Part shown: in pieces, positions 18,201 through 25,851 of the stretch
How positions within the stretch are numbered: position 1 is the stretch's first letter
Layout of the letters: every line of letters starts with the position of its first letter
NCBI GenBank assembly: GCA_017694995.1
Contig: JADIMB010000001.1
Location: forward strand, 30,012-94,011
Length of the DNA: 64,000 nt
Origin: Candidatus Cryptobacteroides faecavium
GTDB lineage: Bacteria; Bacteroidota; Bacteroidia; Bacteroidales; UBA932
Reading direction: 5' to 3'
Program-made: the position numbers and the translations under genes
The notes under the pieces: generated by a model
What the model was told of the DNA's origin: nothing
The model's database searches: none
What the model saw: only the letters and a program-made list of their open reading frames with translations

Positions 18201-19637
18201 GTATTCTTTCACAGATATGCTGGCTACATCGGCACTGTCAGTCTTGACGGCAGCATTTGCATCAGGAAGTATTATCCAGTCGAAAGGGCCTCCTTCTGAT
18301 TCCGGGGCGCTTACCGCCGTCCATCCCTGAGGATGATCGGTGTATATTGAAATAGCACTTGCGGATGCCTGTCTGTAGAAGCTGTGAGAAACCTTGTCCA
18401 CAGAAAGCTGGTATCGTCCGTCATGGACGATGTTGTTCATCTCTCCTCCTTCTTCTATGGACTTTATGTTGTACGTGATGTTTACAGGACCGGAATTGAA
18501 GGCTTCTTCTGCAGTGGAGTAGCCGTTTCCGGTTATGCCTGTGATATTCACACGGTAGCGCCTGTTGCGCAGTATATCATGGAATGTAGTGGCGGTACCG
18601 TCATCATGGCTGACCATGTCTATCCTGTAGAAGGATTCGGCTCCCTGCCTGTATTTCCCTCCGATTACTATGCATGCCCTTTGGGAAGGCTGTTTCGGTG
18701 TGCTTCCGTCATTGTTGGCCGCTTCTCCGGTGTATATCTGCCGGAAAATGTAATTGCCTCCGGATGCAGGTTCAGGTGTGTATTCTATTCCGGAGCTGAA
18801 TCCGGGCGTTGCTAGTCCTCCGTTTGCGATTGTAGGATTCGTTGCCTGTCCCGGCTCGGTACTGCCCTGTCCGGACCAGGCTATATTGTCTGATCCGGGT
18901 ATAATCATGGATGTCTGTGGTATATTGTATACTATGGCTCTTGTAAGGGTGAAGTCTGCAAGTCCGGATGCAATGCCGCTTGTCGCTCCTGGATCCTCGC
19001 TGAGATTCAGGCCGATGTCTATCCTTGCCACTGACCGCAGGGTTTTAAGAGTCCATGGCGTATTGTTGTCATAGTCGATATATTCCTTTTTTTCTGTCCA
19101 CATTGGAAGATGCCGTGGGGAAGAGGTGTCCCAGGCTTTTGAGGTGTCGAATGAAAGAGAGTTGATGAATTCGTTTTTCGAAGTCTGGCCATTTACGTTT
19201 TCAAGGGCTTTCTCTACTTCCTCAGAAGCGTTCAGCACGAATACATAGCAGTGCGGGTTTCCTGTACCTGTAGATGAGGCGTCTGTCTTGGTCAGGACAG
19301 CCTGCCAGAGCTGGCCGGTGCCTTTTGTGGCTGTTGTATGTCCTATATATTTCCCGTCGTTTCCGGTTTCCGTCGTGAATACTATGATATCTACGGTGTT
19401 TATCTCTTCCTCCTGTGCCGGAGTCAAGGATCGTGTGGCTGTCACCAGGGAAGATGCATCGAAACTGAACCTTACGAGCATGCCTTCTCCGAAGTCTCCT
19501 CCTGTCTGTATTGTACTGCCATTGCTGCCGCCTGGGGTGTCAAGCTCCTCACGGGTACATCCGGAGAAAAATCCAATCGACACGGCGGACAGCAGTGCAG
19601 TAAGGACAGCTAGTGTTTTTTTGCTGCAGTATTTCAT
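15273..19637 (-). CDS. Giant fimbrillin-family surface lipoprotein, putative tip adhesin 2
   Basis: This 1,454-residue paralogue of the next gene in the operon has lipobox FFSGC (Cys27). It shares GGDFGEGMLV, ATRSLTPAQE, TVDIIVF, LRSVARIDIGL, AIVYNIPQ, REGFFYIKSG.LT, QSADELLNIEVTP and the C-terminal YIRCVADL with it, in the same order. That supports a tandem duplication followed by divergence of the middle repeats. The C-terminal domain contains LKWRLPTVAEMKAII, a FISUMP-like motif. The stop codon lies 14 bases before the downstream ATG. The two proteins may be alternative or successive adhesins of the same pilus. Confidence 0.8.
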   Translation of the reverse strand: MKYCSKKTLAVLTALLSAVSIGFFSGCTREELDTPGGSNGSTIQTGGDFGEGMLVRFSFDASSLVTATRSLTPAQEEEINTVDIIVFTTETGNDGKYIGHTTATKGTGQLWQAVLTKTDASSTGTGNPHCYVFVLNASEEVEKALENVNGQTSKNEFINSLSFDTSKAWDTSSPRHLPMWTEKKEYIDYDNNTPWTLKTLRSVARIDIGLNLSEDPGATSGIASGLADFTLTRAIVYNIPQTSMIIPGSDNIAWSGQGSTEPGQATNPTIANGGLATPGFSSGIEYTPEPASGGNYIFRQIYTGEAANNDGSTPKQPSQRACIVIGGKYRQGAESFYRIDMVSHDDGTATTFHDILRNRRYRVNITGITGNGYSTAEEAFNSGPVNITYNIKSIEEGGEMNNIVHDGRYQLSVDKVSHSFYRQASASAISIYTDHPQGWTAVSAPESEGGPFDWIILPDANAAVKTDSADVASISVKEYSSKNIEDTREGFFYIKSGALTQRINITQSADELLNIEVTPATLIFRKTASKASITVTVQPSTATLTVSEENDMGKVDGYSPFSEAFRVYGDGKDTGSEDAASNTKTYTISFQPADRKASQGGTVSGILAGMVTIYIKGDTGRIEARTLTIQQLATDIALNRLDPAQVVPAEGSESFGIKLESPVSWWINAIHLNKNPTDQAEDISGKNDVNPFQSGEQTLNVRFKPNNSWQQRVFTFHAGSSSDEFVQDSGFEITQEAPEPFISLGRNTLRFTADKLSADDTLKLRIHTNAKVKGAFAQGYDENAWNLVNYSVSPSRSEFNSGVGKDTYTLQYTVNEEAGDKYVTFRPRTYEDRKTSSNLYGPKAAGSVKEVQYVFTTAAAGLSDDRQKSATLTIQRETPAFFDDHTAVAGNGNIDGAISPYGGPVTLSSWTNARWRATVGGAQSGVYGASDYSHQTKESAVTVPAVGEYGSTPGEKKSLQVNFYYNVPDGNNSGGTQVQGSALSQLKYYVTAPSVSWQDKDSYPNNIAYGGDGSHAVTLKFGENVYAPDKKISVKLRYQTESNGDIAGPVDITLDGKGNSTTLNTGVQDKWGNRSIIVMWKDPRNSQWTQVGNAVTQYGYQIPSSITFVPQELNRDGGNIQFTIGRESANNPGSGKLGPYLGTTGKITVVPYATYASATNRDYSAKEFSVMSQDIVLDNNKVSSYTTNISINTKSLFNRRIAFRATANDTGNTKVNITNSATNNFGNKIYQQGIGKVLTVGGKPIVAAPKAVNISDLYNHHTWYQIAGTSPGNMWEYLNCDQGGSWRKPANYSKDKGQNISGFLTNDGTSICERYKTDTSLDGSEKVKPLKWRLPTVAEMKAIIDDEGLGHFSNKTDINLNNGGFECHIKNDKIAFLTAEFVADFNSGGLKIMPLYVVHNNNRKNITDSGYYFDEQAYVFQSTGTQSDPNYNKVPQPIYGQYKVYIRCVADLAD

Positions 19638-19729
19638 TGTTTTATATTGTTTTATGTCGGTTGATACAGAAATTGTCTATTTTTTTTCCAGTTATTTTTC
19701 CGGTCTTATGTCGTATGGATGCCGGATTG

Positions 19730-21163
19730 TCAAAGCTCTACCGGGATGTCGTTGTCTTCCCAGTCGCGGACCTTGAATGTTATCCCGATTTCTATGTTGC
19801 TGTCCGGGTCCGGGACTGAAGGAGAGTCTATCGCACCGTCTTCAGTAGGGTAGCCCGCTCCGGAACACGATGTAATCTTCACGTCAAACCATCTGTTCCT
19901 CTGTACACTGGTCGCAGGTGTCTGGGACTGGTCCTCGAGAAATATCCTGTACCAACACTCGAAGTTCCGGTACGGCACGGATTCCCACAATTCCGTATCA
20001 AAGAACGGGTCGGCTTTAAGTGCAGGATCCTCATAATAATAGTTCACTGAGGCTTCTGAGGCATCCTTACGCCATAGCCTCCAGTATGTCCTATACGTCT
20101 GTCCGTCTACCGACTCGTCCGGAAGACTGTGTCTGTTTCCATCCAGGTCAAAGTAGCTTCTGCTTGATTCATCCCATCTCCATGGGTTCTGCCCGTTCCC
20201 GTCATACAGGACAATAGGACGGAAAGCGGCCTTGACAAGCAGTCCAGTGGTATTTTCCGGTGTGTTCACAGCTACGCGGTTTTCTGTCACATAACTTGTA
20301 TATGTTCTGTATGGCTGGCTGTCGTTATAGTCAGGGGCGTCAGAGTATTTGCCCGTATGGTCAGGGAGGGAATAGAGAGGGGTTGTCCATATCCCATCCG
20401 TACCGGTGCGGGGAAGAAGATAGAACTCGTTGGCTACTGAAAGCGCTTTATAGGAAGGAGTTTTTTCGATATAACCGTACGGGGACATGTCATTGAGGTT
20501 TTCCCCAAGGGCGAGAGATACTCTGGAAATTAAACGTTCAAGGCTGATTTCCAAGATATTCTCCGTATCCGGCTGCAGAGTGACCTGCCTGATGCTGCTC
20601 ATCGGTACAGTGGCTGCATCGTCCGGAAACAGGGTCGAGACTCCTCCTGGAATGGTGCACACTGCCGCCTTGAAGTCAGATATAGGTGTCACCCCTAAAG
20701 TAACTTCAGGATATGTCAGCCATTCAGGTCTGTCTGTACCGCCCTGGGATCCTGAAGTGCCGAAAATCTCCAGGTTTGCGAGTACAACCATGTCTTTTCT
20801 TCCGGAAAGTGCTTCTTCTGTGGAAATGGTCACGCTTCCGTCTGCCGCAGGCAGCAGAGATGATACCGGGCCTACATCGGTCCCGTTGCTGTCCATCCCG
20901 AACATTGTCTCCAGCAGACCTGTAGACGAGTTAAAGAGGTATATCCTGAAATCAGTGATATTGAAATCCATATTCCCAGGATTTCCGTTATATGTGCTTC
21001 CCGCGAAAACTGTTACGGATATTCCGGAGCGCGTTTCCGCATCTGGAGGATTGCCTATGTCATTCCCTGGTGTATGCTCGCTGCGGGAGCAGCTGTATGA
21101 AAGTATGAGAAGGAGTGGCAGCAGCCACAGAAAAAACTTATGGTCCATATGCTTAAAATCCAT
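19730..21163 (-). CDS. Fimbrial accessory subunit lipoprotein (Mfa-like)
   Basis: Starting at the first ATG (21163; 21148 is an alternative), the product is about 477 residues with a lipoprotein signal LLLILSYSC. Fimbrillin-like features are the early strand DFRIYLFNSSTGLLETMF, the segment QVTLQPDTENILEISLERLISRVSLAL, and a C-terminal edge strand GITFKVRDWEDNDIPVEL. The last resembles the W-rich C-terminus of type V pilins. It lies between the FimB/Mfa2-like gene and the giant lipoproteins, the position of Mfa3/FimC-E accessory components. The exact class cannot be assigned by eye. Confidence 0.7.
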   Translation of the reverse strand: MDFKHMDHKFFLWLLPLLLILSYSCSRSEHTPGNDIGNPPDAETRSGISVTVFAGSTYNGNPGNMDFNITDFRIYLFNSSTGLLETMFGMDSNGTDVGPVSSLLPAADGSVTISTEEALSGRKDMVVLANLEIFGTSGSQGGTDRPEWLTYPEVTLGVTPISDFKAAVCTIPGGVSTLFPDDAATVPMSSIRQVTLQPDTENILEISLERLISRVSLALGENLNDMSPYGYIEKTPSYKALSVANEFYLLPRTGTDGIWTTPLYSLPDHTGKYSDAPDYNDSQPYRTYTSYVTENRVAVNTPENTTGLLVKAAFRPIVLYDGNGQNPWRWDESSRSYFDLDGNRHSLPDESVDGQTYRTYWRLWRKDASEASVNYYYEDPALKADPFFDTELWESVPYRNFECWYRIFLEDQSQTPATSVQRNRWFDVKITSCSGAGYPTEDGAIDSPSVPDPDSNIEIGITFKVRDWEDNDIPVEL

Positions 21164-21200
21164 GACATTCAAATGCTTAAAATGTTTTGTCCTGCTGCTG

Positions 21201-22169
21201 TCACACTCCTGTATTCTGGTCTTTGACTACCCAGTCATTTACCTGGACAAGTACCAGCCCGGACAGGATGTCTGTCTTAAACTTGAGGTCGTAATGCTCT
21301 ATCTTTGCCAGATCTTCGTCGGTCTTGATTGACGGGTCTTTGCAGATAAGTCCTGTCAGTGATTCGTCAAAGACGACATCCCCTGTTCCGGACAGGCGTA
21401 TTGTCACTCTGGAATCATCCCCGATGTAGAGTGACTGGGTGCGTAAGGTATTATGCCAGCCGCTTTCTTCTGACCTTGAGACCGTAACCGTATGTCCCTG
21501 TTCCAGAGTGGAGAGCGGTTCATTTGGGTTTTCGGGAAGATATGTTATGGCTATCGGGGAGGAATCATCGGCCGGCGTATTGTCAAAACGGTAGTATCCA
21601 TTGGATGCGGACAGGCTTATGTCATATTCCCCGGGACCGGCTATTTGGATATGTATGTCGTGTGTGTCCTGGGTCATATCCATGCTGCATGATGCGATGC
21701 GGCTCATAGGAACCTCAAGCGAAGCCTTTCCCCACAGCACAGCAGGCATGGTATGGCTGACTGTCTTGCCGCTTCCGTTGTCCTCGCATACGGTCTGGAG
21801 GACTGCAGAGTCAATATTCCCTGTGGAGCCAAAAGTATGGCTTGTCTCCTTCACGTTGGCCCAGCCTACTATGGTGTAGGATCCGGCCGGGAGAAGCAGC
21901 ATCTTCTCCGCCACCATCCCATGTGGACCTGCGGTCATTTCCCCTGCAGTCACATGGCATGTCTCTACGAGCGTACCGTCTGCGTCATAGACGAAGAAGT
22001 CCATATGCTCCATTTTTTCAGGGAGCCTGTCCTCTCCTGTCTCGTTCCGGGTAAAGGTGCAAAGTATGTCCACTCCCGGAGCCGGACATTCGGAAAGGTC
22101 TTCTTTCGTGCAGCCGGACAGTACGTTTAGAAAGGCTGCTATGGCCAATATGAAAATAAGTCTCTGCAT
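21201..22169 (-). CDS. FimB/Mfa2-family fimbrial anchor subunit
   Basis: The 322-residue lipoprotein (LNVLSGC) carries the FimB/Mfa2 pattern CPAPGVDILCTFTRNE, EHMDFFVYDADGTLVET, LLLPAGSYTIVGWAN and, near the end, VTIRLSGTGDVVFDESL, LKFKTDILSGLVLVQVNDWVVKD. In Porphyromonas such proteins anchor the stalk in the outer membrane and limit its length. It lies between the major-subunit-like gene and the accessory subunit, as in known fim/mfa clusters. Confidence 0.85.
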   Translation of the reverse strand: MQRLIFILAIAAFLNVLSGCTKEDLSECPAPGVDILCTFTRNETGEDRLPEKMEHMDFFVYDADGTLVETCHVTAGEMTAGPHGMVAEKMLLLPAGSYTIVGWANVKETSHTFGSTGNIDSAVLQTVCEDNGSGKTVSHTMPAVLWGKASLEVPMSRIASCSMDMTQDTHDIHIQIAGPGEYDISLSASNGYYRFDNTPADDSSPIAITYLPENPNEPLSTLEQGHTVTVSRSEESGWHNTLRTQSLYIGDDSRVTIRLSGTGDVVFDESLTGLICKDPSIKTDEDLAKIEHYDLKFKTDILSGLVLVQVNDWVVKDQNTGV

Positions 22170-22307
22170 TGTCTTTGTCCAATAGTTGATACTGTCTTCT
22201 GTTTCTATTTTCCGTCCCCGGTGCGGCGGAGCAGATCTGCTTTTTCAAGTCTGCAGATTCCTCACCTGCACCGTGGAACGGAAAAGTATTTTACAAGGGG
22301 GAGTATT

Positions 22308-23558
22308 TTAAAGGTCTCCGACACCGGTGCTCTGGTCTACTGTAGTCCAGTCTGTAACAGTCACATTTACTGTAAGTTCTGCTGTTTTTCCTATAGGGTC
22401 TGTAGGCTCTCCGCCGCCATCTCCGCCGCCAGGTATGACACCGCCTTCTGTGTTAGACCCAGCTCCGTTGGCATGTGTGATATTGACGTTGATCAAAGTG
22501 TTTCTTGGGATTGCATATCTTTCTGAGAGGCTTGTAGCATCCTGTTTTCCCGTAATGTAGACACGGTAGTATGATATACCGTTAGTATATTCAACAATTT
22601 CTTTTTCCTGACCTTGTACTGTAGGTTTTACCCTATAATAAAGAGCGTCGAATACCCCTGTGGCTTTGGTTCTTATACGGTAAAAAGTCGCGCCTTTTGT
22701 TCCTGCTTGAGGATTGCTTCCATCGGCATCCACTGTCTGGTTCGGTGTGAATTTACCCTTGACTATTATGTATGTAGTATTGCCGAGCTGTGGATCTTTG
22801 ACTTTATTTTCTGATACGTATACAGGATTGGCTGAAAATGTTTGATCTCCAGTTGCAGTACTTACATAGTTGGCTGCTGCAGTGCTTTCATAAAGAGGTG
22901 TGGACCATGCTGAAGACGGATAAGAAAAGTAGTACATTTTCTTGGCTATGTTCATTGCTTTGTATGTTATGTCTGTCAGGGTTCCGGCAGCATCCGGGTC
23001 AGCAGTGATGGCTGATGATTTCGCAGCTATCTTTGCGGCAAGTCTTATTAGGTTGACTTCTACAGAAGAGCCTCCTTCTGTGAGATTCACCGTGCTGTGG
23101 CCTGACATAGAAAAATCTTCTGTACCTCCGGTGGTACGCTGGGCGATTGCTGTTATGTCCTGTATTTCGAGCACGTCCTTCATGAATTGTGTCTCACTGT
23201 ACCCTACTTTGAATTTCGCGTCATAGCTATCAAGGTTTGCAAGTACATAGACGCTTTTCTGGCCTGTGGTCACGGTTGCTGTGGCTTTTTTCTGGGCCAC
23301 CACGAAATCGGCTACGGCTTCCATTGTTCCAAGGTCATTGAATATGTACGCCTTTGCATTTGTCAGTTTCTGCTCTTCGGTTGTCTGGGAGACAGCCTTG
23401 GAAAACGGTTCGGAGTTCGCGAAATCCAGCGAGATGTTCATCGTTGTCAGAGTTCCTGGCTGGATAGGAGTCTCCTCCTTCTGCTGCAATTCCTGTTTGT
23501 TGCATGCCGTGGTGAAAATCAGCGCGGCGGATGCCAGATAAATTAGGTGTCTTTTCAT
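22308..23558 (-). CDS. Mfa1-family major fimbrial subunit
   Basis: The ATG at 23558 gives a 416-residue prepilin with lipobox IFTTAC. An upstream in-frame start would run into the preceding gene. The protein has early TTMNISLDFANSEPF and NAKAYIFNDLGTMEAV, a central conserved VEVNLIRLAAKIAAKSSAI and TDITYKAMNIAKKMYYFSYPS, then GKFTPNQTV and YYRVYITGKQ. Its C-terminal strand TVNVTVTDWTTVDQSTGVGDL is probably the donor strand in polymerisation. Type V pilins are exported as lipoproteins and trimmed by an arginine/lysine protease before assembly. A 138-base gap separates it from the anchor gene. Confidence 0.85.
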   Translation of the reverse strand: MKRHLIYLASAALIFTTACNKQELQQKEETPIQPGTLTTMNISLDFANSEPFSKAVSQTTEEQKLTNAKAYIFNDLGTMEAVADFVVAQKKATATVTTGQKSVYVLANLDSYDAKFKVGYSETQFMKDVLEIQDITAIAQRTTGGTEDFSMSGHSTVNLTEGGSSVEVNLIRLAAKIAAKSSAITADPDAAGTLTDITYKAMNIAKKMYYFSYPSSAWSTPLYESTAAANYVSTATGDQTFSANPVYVSENKVKDPQLGNTTYIIVKGKFTPNQTVDADGSNPQAGTKGATFYRIRTKATGVFDALYYRVKPTVQGQEKEIVEYTNGISYYRVYITGKQDATSLSERYAIPRNTLINVNITHANGAGSNTEGGVIPGGGDGGGEPTDPIGKTAELTVNVTVTDWTTVDQSTGVGDL

Positions 23559-23587
23559 GAGTAAATAATTTAAATTAAGTGATATTG

Positions 23588-25030
23588 TTAATGCTGTTTC
23601 CTGATAATTTCCACTTCTTCCAGATGATGGTACTTGTCCCATTCACGGAGCATTTCCAGGTTGTCTGCCGCTTCTTCCATGTCTGGTTTCAGCTCCAGGG
23701 CTTTCATAAAGTATTCTTCGGCCAGTGCGGTGTCTCCTTTTTTCCAGAAGCAGACTCCACGCAGATTGTACGACTCTGCCTCAGGAAGTGGAAGGTCCCT
23801 TTTCTCAAGGATTTCCAGTGCCTTGTCGTAGTTCCCGGACGAGGCTGCATCTGCGGCTTCGTTGAAACGTATTGCTATACGCTGGTTTATGTCCGAACGG
23901 TTGATGACATCGAAGAATAGCTGCAGGTATCCGGCAGATCTCTGCCGAGGGAAAATCTCTTCAAGGAGGTAGGTATATGCCTCACCGAGTCCTTTCAGAC
24001 GTACTTTACGTGCTTCCATATCCGGCTCTCCGGTAAGGATGTTCAGCACAGAGTCCCTCATTGGTGTGAGAGTGTCTTTCTGCACCTGTCTCAGAAGGTC
24101 GTCCCAGTCTTCTCCGCCGCAGATGATTTCCACTATCGAGTTCTCTGGCCTCACTTTCGCGTCAATCCCGGCAAGGACTGACCTGGCTCTTTCCGTGGCA
24201 AGCCGTTCATTCAGCTCCCTGCTTCCTTCCACGGACGCGTATCCGGTCATGATTACTTTCCTCAGACGCACGTCAGGGTTCTCGCTGATTGCCTTCAGGG
24301 CATCTTCGACAAGGGACATTCTTTTACGGTTGTCCGAAAGGTTCGGGTCCAGATAGCTCGACCCTTGCCTGAACTGGAATGCCAGGGCGGCAGACCTGTC
24401 TGCCCCGTCTTCCTGTGAGGCGCTGATGAAAGAGTTCTTTTCAGCCATTTCTTCTATAAGGAATTTAGGGACAGGGATTTCGCTTATCTTCGGAGAATAG
24501 TATACAGGCGGGAAGTATATTTGCTGAGATGATGTCAACGGAGTTCCTTCAAGTCCTGTCTGCTTGTCGCAGCATCCCTCGTACCAGCTCAGTGTCTCCA
24601 ATTCGAGGTGTTCCATCCACGGTTCGTATGCCCATGTCTCCGTATAGAAAATGCTCTCACCTGCCTTAAGGTATATCGCACCTGTTTCAGAAACCCTTGG
24701 ACGGGAACCGGAGAGGATGTCGGAACGCCTGTCTTTCAGTTCTTTATAAGGACGTTCTATGCGGAATGTCCGGAGTGCTTTGGTTGTACCTGAGTTTGTC
24801 GCCTGCGGTCTTACGACGAATGTCCTGTCGGCGGGAAGACCTTTTTTCACTGTCTTGAGTGTAAATGAGATCCTCACGCTGTCGTCATCCCCCAGTTCCA
24901 TATGTACATGGCTTATCTCCGCGTGCCCGATTCGTACCGGACCGTCGTCTATTTTCACATTTCCTGCAGATGTCGCACAGGACAGAAACAGGATTGATGT
25001 CGCAATGGTGACTGTCATCTTATTTTTCAT
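23588..25030 (-). CDS. DUF3868/OmpA-like/TPR envelope protein of the fimbrial operon
   Basis: The 480-residue protein has a signal sequence (ILFLSCATSAGNV), an N-terminal DUF3868-like region (about 25-200), and an OmpA-like peptidoglycan-binding segment with VIMTGYASVEGSRELNERLATERARSVL. A C-terminal TPR stretch follows (YNLRGVCFWKKGDTALAEEYFMKALELKPDMEEAADNL). DUF3868 genes regularly sit upstream of Mfa/Fim-type pilin genes in Bacteroidales. A role in tethering the assembly machinery to the cell wall is plausible but not shown. The ATG lies 20 bases after the DUF3575 stop codon. Confidence 0.82.
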   Translation of the reverse strand: MKNKMTVTIATSILFLSCATSAGNVKIDDGPVRIGHAEISHVHMELGDDDSVRISFTLKTVKKGLPADRTFVVRPQATNSGTTKALRTFRIERPYKELKDRRSDILSGSRPRVSETGAIYLKAGESIFYTETWAYEPWMEHLELETLSWYEGCCDKQTGLEGTPLTSSQQIYFPPVYYSPKISEIPVPKFLIEEMAEKNSFISASQEDGADRSAALAFQFRQGSSYLDPNLSDNRKRMSLVEDALKAISENPDVRLRKVIMTGYASVEGSRELNERLATERARSVLAGIDAKVRPENSIVEIICGGEDWDDLLRQVQKDTLTPMRDSVLNILTGEPDMEARKVRLKGLGEAYTYLLEEIFPRQRSAGYLQLFFDVINRSDINQRIAIRFNEAADAASSGNYDKALEILEKRDLPLPEAESYNLRGVCFWKKGDTALAEEYFMKALELKPDMEEAADNLEMLREWDKYHHLEEVEIIRKQH

Positions 25031-25049
25031 GGTTGTCCCTCCCGGAATT

Positions 25050-25661
25050 TCATTTGATCACGAATATTAGTGTCACGGCTGCTTTCGTCGGGCCGAAATA
25101 GTCTTTCTTCTTGTGCTCTATATGCCATCCGCATTTCTGGCATGCGTACCGGTCGTATTCAAGCCGTGCGTATCCTCCGCCTATTGTGAATTCAAAGCTC
25201 CATCTGGGAGACATTACCCAGTGATATCCGTATGAGATTCCTGCTCCTGCCGCCCAGCCCTCATGGCGGTATTGCCAGCTTCCTTTCCCGAAAAGCATAG
25301 GGAGCTCGTGTCCTCCTATGTTGTACATACTGTATAGTCCGTGGACTCCCAGGAAATGCCCTGCAAACCTGCTGCAGGTCCACCATCTGAACTCAGGCTG
25401 TACGGCCCAGTGCACAGCTTTCTTGTTCCCGTTTTTTTTACCGTCCAGGTTCCATGGGTTGTATCCGCCTGAAATGTCCAGAGTTGTCTTTTTCCCGAGA
25501 CCGATTTCCATTCCCAGATTCGGAGTGTATGTGTAAGCTCCCTGGAGCAGGTTTGTTTTGATTCCGATTACTTGGGCTGAGATCTTTCCCGACATAGACA
25601 TGGCTGCTATTGCCAGTACCAGTGACAGGACTGTGCGGCTGCCTTTTTTCAGGATTTTCAT
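25050..25661 (-). CDS. DUF3575 outer-membrane protein, first gene of the fimbrial operon
   Basis: From the ATG at 25661 the product is 203 residues with a cleavable signal (SMSGKISA before QVIGIKTNLL). The body is rich in amphipathic strands typical of DUF3575: TPNLGMEIGLGKKTTLDISGGYNPW, HWAVQPEFRWW, AAGAGISYGYHW and FEFTIGGGYARLEYDRY. A CQKCGWHIEHKKKDYFGPTKAAVTLIF ending is characteristic. It is probably a small beta-barrel. DUF3575-DUF3868-pilin order is a recurrent fimbrial arrangement. It heads the operon and is divergent from the PepSY-like gene at 25852. Confidence 0.85.
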   Translation of the reverse strand: MKILKKGSRTVLSLVLAIAAMSMSGKISAQVIGIKTNLLQGAYTYTPNLGMEIGLGKKTTLDISGGYNPWNLDGKKNGNKKAVHWAVQPEFRWWTCSRFAGHFLGVHGLYSMYNIGGHELPMLFGKGSWQYRHEGWAAGAGISYGYHWVMSPRWSFEFTIGGGYARLEYDRYACQKCGWHIEHKKKDYFGPTKAAVTLIFVIK

Positions 25662-25692
25662 ATGATTACACACTATATTGATTTTTACGCTG

Positions 25693-25700
25693 CAAAGTTG
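25693..25700 (-). promoter_or_regulatory. Possible promoter of the fimbrial operon
   Basis: On the minus strand CAACTTTG followed by CAGCG is one mismatch from TAnnTTTG. It lies about 30 bases upstream of the DUF3575 ATG. No convincing -33 box or regulator site is recognised in the 190-base divergent spacer. Confidence 0.3.
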
Positions 25701-25851
25701 CACTGTCTTGCCGGATATGTTTTTACCATTTTGTGTCTTTATTTTGCCATTGTGTTCCTTGCGCTTTATAAGCCAGAAGTTCAGCTGTCTATTTCAGTTT
25801 CTTTTTATATTTCGTGATGTCTTTTGTGCTTGATTTAATCTGAATTGAGTT

